Part shown: positions 24,490 through 31,067 of the stretch, piece after piece
How the letters are laid out: each line of letters begins with the position of its first letter
Position numbering within the stretch: the stretch's first letter is position 1
Origin: Chloroflexi bacterium OHK40
GTDB taxonomy: Bacteria; Chloroflexota; Chloroflexia; Chloroflexales; Chloroflexaceae
Direction: 5' to 3'
Length of the DNA: 33,516 bases
Assembly (NCBI GenBank): GCA_004367505.1
Contig: SFCB01000022.1
Location: forward strand, 1-33,516
The notes under the pieces: generated by a model
What the model was told of the DNA's origin: nothing
The model's input: only the letters and a program-made list of their open reading frames with translations
Database searches by the model: none
Program-made: the position numbers and the translations under genes

Positions 24490-27303
24490 ATGACCGTCGC
24501 GCCGATCGAACGGGAGGCCGCCTACAGCGTGCCCGTCGCCGAGATGCTGGCCAGGCTGGAGGTTCGCCCGGAGGTCGGGCTCAGCGCCGAGGTTGCCGCC
24601 GAGCGGCTGGCGCGGGTAGGGCGGAACGAGCTCCCCGAGGAGCCGCCCACGCCCGCCTGGGTGCGCTTTCTGGCCCAGTTTCGCGACCCGCTCACCGGCC
24701 TGCTGATCGCCGCAATCGTGATCTCCTTCATCGCCTGGCTGATCGAACGCGAGGAGCCGGTGCCCTTCGAGGCGATCACGATCCTCGCGATCGTGCTGCT
24801 CAATGGCGTGCTCGGCTTCGTCCAGGAGAATCGCGCCGAGCAGGCGGTAGCCGCGCTCCGCGCCCTCTCCTCGCCCCACGCCCGGGTGTTGCGCGATGGC
24901 CGCCAGCAGCAGATCCTCGCCGCCGAGCTCGTGCCCGGCGACATCTTGCTTGTCGAAGAGGGTGACAGCATCCCCGCCGACGCCCGCGTGATCGAGTCGA
25001 TTGCCCTGCGGGTGGCCGAGTCGGCGCTCACCGGCGAGAGTGCCAGTGTAGGGAAGGATAGCGCGCCACTCGACGGCGACGTTCCCCTGGCCGAGCGCAG
25101 CAACATGCTCTTTGCCGGCACCACCGTGGCCTCGGGCCGGGGGCGCGCCGTGGTTGTAGCAACCGGTGCCGCCACGGAGATCGGCAAGATCGCCGGCTCG
25201 CTGCAGCAGACCGAAGACGAAGAGACGCCCTTGCAGCGTGAGCTTGGCCGGGTGGGCCGGCTACTCGGCATCGCGGTGATCGCCATCGCCGTGGTGATGA
25301 GCGCGACGATCGTCCTGGTGAGCGGCGTGCGCCGCCTGGGGGAACTGGTAGACGTGCTGCTGCTCGGCGTGAGCCTCGCGGTGGCCGCCGTTCCCGAGGG
25401 GCTGACGGCCATCACCACGATCGTGCTCTCCCTGGGCATGCAGCGCATGGCGCGCCGCAACGTGATCGTGCGCAAGCTTTCGGCCGTCGAGACCCTCGGC
25501 TCTACCACGGTGATCTGCTCCGACAAGACCGGCACCCTCACCCGGAACGAGATGACGGTCCGCGTGATCGTGACGGCGAGCGGGCGGGCGGAGCTGACCG
25601 GGATCGGATACGAGCCCGAAGGCGAGCTCCTGCAGAACGGGCGGCCCGTGGCCGATCCCGGCCTGGTGGAGGAGATCCGCAAGGCGCTGCGCGCCGCCGC
25701 CCGCGCCAACAACGCCCGGCTGGTTCAGGAGGACGGTCGCTGGACGATCCAGGGCGACCCGACCGAGGGCGCGTTGCTGGTGGCCGCCCGCAAGCTGGCT
25801 CTCAGCGACGAGGAGCTCGAACGTCGCTTCCCCCGCGTCGGCGAACTGCCCTTCAGCTCCGAGCGCAAGCTGATGAGCACAGCCCACGCCGACCAGCAGA
25901 AGGATCGGCTGATCGTCTTCGCCAAGGGCGCGCCCGACATCCTGCTCTCACGCTGCACCCACGAGCGGGTGGGGGCGAACGACGAGGTGCGCCCGCTCAC
26001 CGACGAGCGTCGCCAGGCGATTCTGGCCGCCGTGGAGGAACTGGCCGACGAGGCCCTGCGCACGCTTGGCCTGGCCTACCGCACCCTGGAGCGCGACGTG
26101 GTGAGTGGCGAGCTGCGCGAGGATGTGGAGCAGGAGTTTGTCTTTCTGGGCGTGGTGGGCATGATCGACCCGCCCCGCCCCGAGGCCAGAGACGCGGTGG
26201 CCGAGGCCCGGACTGCCGGGATCAGGCCGATCATGATCACCGGCGACCATCCCCGCACGGCCGCAGCCATCGCCGCCGAGCTGGGAATCAGCCCGGCGGG
26301 GGTGGGCGCGGTGACGGGTAGCGAGCTGCAGCGCCTGGATGACGACGAGCTGCGGGCGCTGGCGCGGGAGCGCTCGGTCTATGCTCGCGTCGCCCCGGAG
26401 CACAAGCTGCGGATCGTACGGGCGCTCAAGGCCGAGGGCGAGATCGCGGCGATGACCGGCGACGGCGTCAACGACGCGCCGGCGCTCAAGGCCGCCGACA
26501 TCGGCGTGGCGATGGGGATCACCGGTACTGACGTGAGCAAAGGCGCCGCCGACATGGTGCTCACCGACGATAACTTCGCCTCGATCGTGGCGGCGGTGGA
26601 GGAGGGGCGCTCGATCTTCGCCAACATCCAGAAGTTCCTGCGCTACCTGCTCTCGTCCAATATCGGCGAGGTGCTCACCATGTTCGGCGGCGTCGTCCTG
26701 GCCGGCATGATCGGCCTCGTGCCCGAAGAGAGCTCACTGGTCGTGGTCCCACTGCTTGCCACCCAGATCCTCTGGATCAACCTGCTGACCGACTCGGGGC
26801 CAGCGCTGGCCCTGGGGCTGGAGCCCGCCGACCACGACGTGATGCTGCGCCCGCCACGTGACCCACGAACGCCAGTGATCACCGGGCGCATGTGGTTCAA
26901 CATCGTCCTGGCTGGGCTGATCATGGCGCTGGGTACGCTTGGTGTGATGGACTGGGCGCTCCCCGGGGGGCTGCTCGCGGGGAGTGGCAGCCTGCGCTAC
27001 GCCCAGACGATGGGCTTCACTACCCTGGTGCTCTTCCAGCTCTTCAACGTCTTCAACGCCCGCTCCGACGAGCACAGCGCGTTCCGCAAGCTCTTCAGCA
27101 ACCGCTGGCTCTGGCTGGCCGTCGCGCTCTCCCTGCTCCTGCAGGTCGCAGTCGTCTACACGCCGGTGCTGCAACAGGCCTTTCGCACGACCGCGCTCGC
27201 CCCCGGCGACTGGCTGGTGTGCGCGGCGGTGGCGAGCAGTGTGCTCTGGCTCGTGGAGCTGCGCAAGTGGTTCGCGCGCTACGCCGGCATGCGGCACCAG
27301 TGA
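24490..27303 (+). CDS. P2-type cation ATPase (Ca2+ or Mn2+ transporter)
   Basis: Membrane pump of 937 residues, PMR1/SERCA-like. The N-terminal cation-ATPase domain is at about 8-75. The actuator motif TGES is at 181-184. The fourth membrane segment has PEGL at Pro302. The phosphorylation motif SDKTGTLT has Asp345, and the hinge is GDGVNDAP (657-664). Transport ligands typical of Ca2+/Mn2+ pumps are visible: Glu303 in segment 4, Asn724/Glu727 in SSNIGEVLTMF of segment 5, and Asn764/Asp768 in INLLTDSGPA of segment 6. The pattern fits one-site Ca2+/Mn2+ pumps better than Na+/K+ or heavy-metal ATPases. ATG 24490 has AAGGAG directly upstream, and the open frame above it is rejected. A structured leader precedes it. 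The next gene starts 158 bp on. Confidence 0.93.
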   Translation: MTVAPIEREAAYSVPVAEMLARLEVRPEVGLSAEVAAERLARVGRNELPEEPPTPAWVRFLAQFRDPLTGLLIAAIVISFIAWLIEREEPVPFEAITILAIVLLNGVLGFVQENRAEQAVAALRALSSPHARVLRDGRQQQILAAELVPGDILLVEEGDSIPADARVIESIALRVAESALTGESASVGKDSAPLDGDVPLAERSNMLFAGTTVASGRGRAVVVATGAATEIGKIAGSLQQTEDEETPLQRELGRVGRLLGIAVIAIAVVMSATIVLVSGVRRLGELVDVLLLGVSLAVAAVPEGLTAITTIVLSLGMQRMARRNVIVRKLSAVETLGSTTVICSDKTGTLTRNEMTVRVIVTASGRAELTGIGYEPEGELLQNGRPVADPGLVEEIRKALRAAARANNARLVQEDGRWTIQGDPTEGALLVAARKLALSDEELERRFPRVGELPFSSERKLMSTAHADQQKDRLIVFAKGAPDILLSRCTHERVGANDEVRPLTDERRQAILAAVEELADEALRTLGLAYRTLERDVVSGELREDVEQEFVFLGVVGMIDPPRPEARDAVAEARTAGIRPIMITGDHPRTAAAIAAELGISPAGVGAVTGSELQRLDDDELRALARERSVYARVAPEHKLRIVRALKAEGEIAAMTGDGVNDAPALKAADIGVAMGITGTDVSKGAADMVLTDDNFASIVAAVEEGRSIFANIQKFLRYLLSSNIGEVLTMFGGVVLAGMIGLVPEESSLVVVPLLATQILWINLLTDSGPALALGLEPADHDVMLRPPRDPRTPVITGRMWFNIVLAGLIMALGTLGVMDWALPGGLLAGSGSLRYAQTMGFTTLVLFQLFNVFNARSDEHSAFRKLFSNRWLWLAVALSLLLQVAVVYTPVLQQAFRTTALAPGDWLVCAAVASSVLWLVELRKWFARYAGMRHQ

Positions 27304-27410
27304 GTCAGAGCAGGCGCGGGGCACACCGCGTCCATGCGCATACAACCGGCAGATGGTTCTCGTTGCCGAGAGAGATCCAATCGGACGCATGCTTCGCAAC
27401 GTTCTGTGAC

Positions 27411-27426
27411 GGCTCCGAACGGAGCC
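27411..27426 (+). repeat. Inverted repeat GGCTCCG-AA-CGGAGCC
   Basis: Exact 7-bp complements separated by two bases, 35 bp before the ferritin-like gene start and just upstream of its GAGGAGG site. There is no T-tract. It could be an operator or an mRNA hairpin near the start of this gene. The function is unknown. Confidence 0.45.
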
Positions 27427-27461
27427 TATGGAACGAGAGCGTATGTTGAGGAGGATCTCGA

Positions 27462-28190
27462 ATGACTGAGCGCAACCTGAGCCTGATCTCGCGGCGTGGC
27501 CTGCTGAAGGGCGCGGCCGGTATGACCGGGGGCCTCGCCGCTGCGAGCTTCGCCGGCCTCTTCGGGATCAAGGCCGCCGAGGCCGCCCACGATCGCATGG
27601 ACGATGCGCAGACGATCGTCAACCTTGCCGCCACCGCCGAGACGCTGGCCACCACCTTCTACTACGCGGCGCTCACGGCGGCCCAGTTCGAGGTGAGCGC
27701 CGAGGATGTGGCCTACCTCAAGCTGGCGCTTGATGCCGAGAAGTACCACCTGGACTTTCTGGTCTCCAATGGCGGCGCGAGCCTGACCCGGCAGTTCTAC
27801 GTGCCGGCCAACCTGCTGAGCGATCCGGCGCTCTTTGTGCAGGTGGGCGCCAACGCCGAGACGGCCTTCGTGGGCGCGTATCTGGCGGCCACCCGCCGCT
27901 TCGCCGAGCTGGGCGTGCCACGCCTGGCGGCCACCACGGCCCAGCACGCATGCAGCGAGGCCCAGCACCTGGCCCTCATCCGCGAGATTGGTGGCTTCGC
28001 GCCGAACAACCTGGCGCTACCCCTGCCGATCTACTACAACGTCTCCGACGCGGTGCCGACCCTCGCGCCCTTCCTGCAGGGTGGCCAGGGCTTCATCGGG
28101 CCGGTGACTGCCCCGACCGCCGCTCAGATCACCGCCGTCCTCGGCGGGGTGAAGTCCGACCCGACCAAGCCGTTCACGGCGGTGTTCTAG
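27462..28190 (+). CDS. Tat-exported ferritin-like domain protein
   Basis: 242 residues. A twin-arginine signal is at the N-terminus (SRRGLLK at 10-16, hydrophobic core to about 35, likely cleavage after AEA near 42). The mature part is a four-helix ferritin-like domain of the kind found in a family of secreted bacterial proteins. Helices start at DAQTIVNLAATAETLATTFYYAAL and EDVAYLKLALDAEKYHLDFL, with later helices at NAETAFVGAYLAATRRFAEL and ACSEAQHLALIREIGG. The carboxylates and His (Glu in TAETLATTF, Glu and His in DAEKYHLDF, Glu and His in CSEAQHLAL) are placed as in di-iron helices, but metal binding is inference. ATG 27462 has GAGGAGG. It precedes the ECF sigma/anti-sigma pair. Confidence 0.85.
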   Translation: MTERNLSLISRRGLLKGAAGMTGGLAAASFAGLFGIKAAEAAHDRMDDAQTIVNLAATAETLATTFYYAALTAAQFEVSAEDVAYLKLALDAEKYHLDFLVSNGGASLTRQFYVPANLLSDPALFVQVGANAETAFVGAYLAATRRFAELGVPRLAATTAQHACSEAQHLALIREIGGFAPNNLALPLPIYYNVSDAVPTLAPFLQGGQGFIGPVTAPTAAQITAVLGGVKSDPTKPFTAVF

Positions 28191-28206
28191 GCCGCCCGAC
28201 GACGCG

Positions 28207-28225
28207 CCAGGCCCATGAGGCCTGG
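28207..28225 (+). terminator. Possible hairpin terminator after the ferritin-like gene
   Basis: CCAGGCC (28207-28213) and GGCCTGG (28219-28225) form a 7-bp stem with a 5-nt loop, 17 bp after the stop codon. The following GGCGTTCGCTTC has no run of T, so it may be a weak or Rho-assisted stop, or only a transcript-end hairpin. Confidence 0.4.
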
Positions 28226-28317
28226 GGCGTTCGCTTCGGAGTTGAACCACGAAGCGCACTCTGAAGAGCGCCGGAGGGGTCGCGCCACACCGCTCCCTTC
28301 GGCGCTCGATCGTACCA

Positions 28318-28348
28318 TTGCAACGCCCGGCCGTCACCTATGTATAAT
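28318..28348 (+). promoter_or_regulatory. Possible promoter of the ECF sigma/anti-sigma pair
   Basis: A perfect -10 TATAAT (28343-28348) has TTGCAA (28318-28323) upstream at a long 19-bp spacing. An ATG overlapping this -10 (28340) is then unlikely to be the sigma start, which favours GTG 28397. No obvious ECF-type GGAAC/CGTC autoregulatory promoter was seen. Confidence 0.5.
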
Positions 28349-28396
28349 GTGACAGCACCTCAGCTGCAGCCGCGGCTAGCAGAAAGATCGCACCGG

Positions 28397-28987
28397 GTGA
28401 GCCAGACCATTCCGACCGTGCGCGCCAACCTGGGCGCCCTGCGTGACGACGAGTTGCTGGCCCTCGTCGCGCGCCACGACGAAGGGGCCCTGGGCGTGAT
28501 CTACGACCGCTACAGCGGCCTCGTCTACACGATTGCCCTGCGTATCACCGGCGACCGCCAGACGGCCGAGGAGGTGATGCAAGATGTCTTTCAGGGGGTC
28601 TGGCAGACGGCCGGAAGCTACCAGGCAGGGCGTGGCGCCTGTGCGGCCTGGCTGATCGGCATCGCGCGCCACCGCGCGATCGACGCCACCCGCAGCCGTC
28701 GCGAGCGCGCCCGGGCCCGCGAGCAGACGATTGAACAGGGGGCGGTGCTGGAAACTGCCGGCGGCACCGATCCCGAGCTGAGCGACCTGGATGTGCGCGA
28801 GGCGGTGCGCGCGGCCCTGGATGCCCTGCCGCCCGCCCAGCGTCAGGCCGTTGAGCTGGCCTACTACGGCGGCCTGACCCGCGTAGAGATCGCCGAACGC
28901 CTCGGCGAGCCCATTGGCACCGTGAAGACGCGGCTGCGCCTGGGCCTGCTGAAGCTGCGTGATCTGCTGCGGCCTCTCGCGGAGTGA
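28397..28987 (+). CDS. ECF-type RNA polymerase sigma factor
   Basis: Group IV sigma factor of 196 residues from GTG 28397. Region 2 spans about 24-95: ALGVIYDRYSGLVYTIALRI, DRQTAEEVMQDVFQGVWQTA, and AWLIGIARHRAIDATRSRR. Region 4 spans about 138-192: LPPAQRQAVELAYYGGLTRVEIAERL, then PIGTVKTRLRLGLLKLRDLL. No extra domain is present. The frame is open up to ATG 28340, which would add 19 residues but overlaps a -10 element. The RskA-type anti-sigma gene starts 12 bp after the stop. The pair probably forms a SigK/RskA-like envelope-stress switch; the signal and regulon are unknown, and the ferritin-like protein just upstream is a candidate member. Confidence 0.92.
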   Translation: MSQTIPTVRANLGALRDDELLALVARHDEGALGVIYDRYSGLVYTIALRITGDRQTAEEVMQDVFQGVWQTAGSYQAGRGACAAWLIGIARHRAIDATRSRRERARAREQTIEQGAVLETAGGTDPELSDLDVREAVRAALDALPPAQRQAVELAYYGGLTRVEIAERLGEPIGTVKTRLRLGLLKLRDLLRPLAE

Positions 28988-28999
28988 AGCGATACGACA

Positions 29000-29797
29000 A
29001 TGCAGCCTGAACCATCCGACGAGATTACTGACCTGTTGGTCGCCTATGCCCTCGGGGTCCTCGAGGCCGAGGAGATGCAGCGTATCGGTCGCCTGCTCGA
29101 CGAGCGGCCCGAGTTGCGGCCCAGCCTGGCCGAGCTTCAGGCGACGGCGGGCCTGCTCCCCTATGGGTTGCCCCTCGCTGCCCCTCCCGCCGATCTGCGC
29201 CAGCGCACGCTGGACCACGCCGTCGGTCGGGCGCCCCGTGCGCCCTCTGCCGGCGCGGCCAACGCGGGGCGCCGGCTGCGTGGCTGGCTCTACGCGCTTG
29301 GCGGCCTGGCAGCGGCGGCCCTCGCGGCGCTGGCCTTCACCCTTGCCGGACTCGGCAGCGCCCGCGCTGAGCTTGCCGCCACTCGCGAGCGGCTCGCCCA
29401 GGTTGAGCAGCAGCTTGCGCTCGCCGAAGGCCAGCTCGCCGCCGTGCTCACCGAGCAGTCCCAGCTAGCGCAGGCTGTTGTCGGCGCCGATAGCGTGAGC
29501 GCGCTGGAGGGGGCTGGTGGTCTGGCCACCGCCCTGCAGTCCGCCGATGGCGAGGTGGTCATAGCGGCCCGCTTGCCGCCCCTGGCCGCCGACCAGGTGT
29601 ACCAGTTGTGGGTGATCGCTGGCCAGAGTGCTCCGGTGAGCGGTGGAACCTTCACGGTTGACAGCGAGGGCTACGGGGTGATCGCCCTGGGCCCCGGCGC
29701 CGCCCCCTCCGGCGTAACCCTTGCCGTGACCGCCGAGCCGGCGCCCGGTAGCCCCGGCCCAACCACGCCCATCCTCGTCTCCGGGCAGTTGTCTTGA
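29000..29797 (+). CDS. RskA-type membrane anti-sigma factor
   Basis: 265 residues. The N-terminal anti-sigma segment (about 5-75, DEITDLLVAYALGVLEAEEMQRI) lacks the zinc-binding HxxxCxxC pattern, as in RskA-type factors. One membrane helix is at about 97-118. A coiled-coil-like stretch rich in Ala, Glu, Gln and Leu follows (about 121-160). The extracytoplasmic RskA domain is at about 165-265, with DQVYQLWVIAGQSAPVSGGTF and the closing PGPTTPILVSGQLS. It would hold the neighbouring sigma factor at the membrane until proteolysis. The ATG at 29000 has only a distant GGAG, so coupling to the sigma gene 12 bp upstream is likely. Confidence 0.9.
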   Translation: MQPEPSDEITDLLVAYALGVLEAEEMQRIGRLLDERPELRPSLAELQATAGLLPYGLPLAAPPADLRQRTLDHAVGRAPRAPSAGAANAGRRLRGWLYALGGLAAAALAALAFTLAGLGSARAELAATRERLAQVEQQLALAEGQLAAVLTEQSQLAQAVVGADSVSALEGAGGLATALQSADGEVVIAARLPPLAADQVYQLWVIAGQSAPVSGGTFTVDSEGYGVIALGPGAAPSGVTLAVTAEPAPGSPGPTTPILVSGQLS

Positions 29798-29865
29798 GTT
29801 CAGGGGCGGACACCAGGTCTGGTCGGAACTGCGGTTCACGGCGTTGGGACGTGCTGCAGGCCCTC

Positions 29866-29923
29866 ACCCCCGTTTTCGCGGGGGCAGGCCTCTGTCCCCC
29901 TCTCCCGCTCGCGGGAGAGGGGG
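29866..29923. repeat. Paired GC palindromes, possible dispersed extragenic repeat
   Basis: Two hairpins lie side by side. CCCCCG/CGGGGG has a TTTTCG loop (29867-29884). CCCCCTCTCCCGC pairs exactly with GCGGGAGAGGGGG (29896-29923), 13 bp with almost no loop. The motif CCCTCTCCCGC...GCGGGAGAGGG looks like a family of dispersed bacterial palindromes of REP or MITE-remnant type. No second copy is in the window. It may also end transcription after the anti-sigma gene. Confidence 0.55.
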
Positions 29924-30042
29924 ACGCTGCTCGTCAGGATGCGACACATCGCCGATAGAACACGGGTTCTGTCGGCTCCCAAACCCATGCTGGAGCGCCC
30001 ATCAGGGGAAGAGGGATCTGGCGCCTGTTGCTCCCAATGGCG

Positions 30043-30885
30043 TCACTGGTAGTTGTGATGCCGGGCCAGGAAACCGAGCAGTACCCCGTGAAAGGCTCGT
30101 GGCGCCTCGACCTGCGGGAAGTGGCCACAGCGCGGTATGGTGATGAGATGGGCGCCGGGGATGGCGGACCGCGCGGCCTGCCCGCTCGAGGCCAGTGGGA
30201 AGATCCGGTCCTGCTCGCCCCAGATCAGCAGGCAGGGTGCGCGTAGCTCGCCGAGGCGGGCGCGCATGCCGGTACGCGCGAGGTCGGTGGCGTCGTAGCG
30301 GCGGCTGAGGGCCATGAGCGCGCGGCGGTTCTCCCGGCCCTGGAGGGCGGCGCGCCCCCGCGCAAGCGCCGTGGTGCTGAGGTGGCGCTCGGGTTCGAAG
30401 AATGCGGCCGTGAGCATGGCCCGCACGACCATCGGGCGAGCCGAGAGCCAGAGCAGTGCTGCCCCAAGCACCGGCCAGCCACCGGCCCGGGTGAGCGGCG
30501 AGGCCTCGGCGAAGCCATCGCTTGCCACCAGGGTGAGGCTCGCCACGCGGTGGGGGTGCTGGAGCGCCAGCGCCAGCGCGTACTTACCACCCATCGAGTG
30601 GGCCACCAGGCTTGCCCGCTCCTCCCCGAGCGCGTCCAGCAGGCCCGCGTAGAGGTCGGCCAGCAGCGCCAGGGAATAGGGCGCGTTGGCCGGCTTGTCG
30701 GAGCGCCCGAAGCCGAGGCTATCGACGGCCAGGGCCCGGTAGCCCGCCTGCGCAAGGAGCTCCCCGGTAGGTCGCCAGTCTTCGGCGGAGCCGGCGAAGC
30801 CGTGGAGCAGGAGTACCGCCGGACCATGGCCTGCCTCGAGCATGTGGAGCCGGTAGCCACCAACCGTCACGAATCGACTCTGCAT
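30043..30885 (-). CDS. Alpha/beta-hydrolase (serine type)
   Basis: 280 residues from ATG 30883-30885, which has GGAG five bases upstream. The frame continues far upstream across the intergenic region but without coding character. The oxyanion motif LLLHGFAGS is at about 25-33. Nucleophile Ser97 lies in AHSMGGK, acid Asp226 in GEQDRIF and base His255 in CGHFPQVE. The cap domain is in the middle (about 120-200). VDSLGFGRSDKP is the usual strand-turn of epoxide hydrolase and meta-cleavage hydrolase relatives. Ser as nucleophile distinguishes it from OleB in this window. The substrate is unknown. It is divergent from the helicase-like gene, with 182 bp between. Confidence 0.85.
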   Translation of the reverse strand: MQSRFVTVGGYRLHMLEAGHGPAVLLLHGFAGSAEDWRPTGELLAQAGYRALAVDSLGFGRSDKPANAPYSLALLADLYAGLLDALGEERASLVAHSMGGKYALALALQHPHRVASLTLVASDGFAEASPLTRAGGWPVLGAALLWLSARPMVVRAMLTAAFFEPERHLSTTALARGRAALQGRENRRALMALSRRYDATDLARTGMRARLGELRAPCLLIWGEQDRIFPLASSGQAARSAIPGAHLITIPRCGHFPQVEAPRAFHGVLLGFLARHHNYQ

Positions 30886-31067
30886 AGGTCTCCACTTCCC
30901 GATTGCGCGTCTGCCGGGATGGGTTGCCGTGCCCGGCGCGGGTAGAGCCACCGCGAGCGACCGCCGCCTTGGCAGGACGTTACATCTCGCTCGCTCGGGG
31001 TGGGCAGGTATGCCTATGCTACAATAAAATCTGCCCTGTGCGCGCCGTGCCACAGGAGGCGTAGCCC

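Noticed and set aside
24522-25712. Minus-strand open frame of about 400 codons inside the ATPase gene
   Set aside because: It is Ser/Arg/Thr-rich antisense translation, with no motif. The plus strand encodes the intact P-type ATPase.
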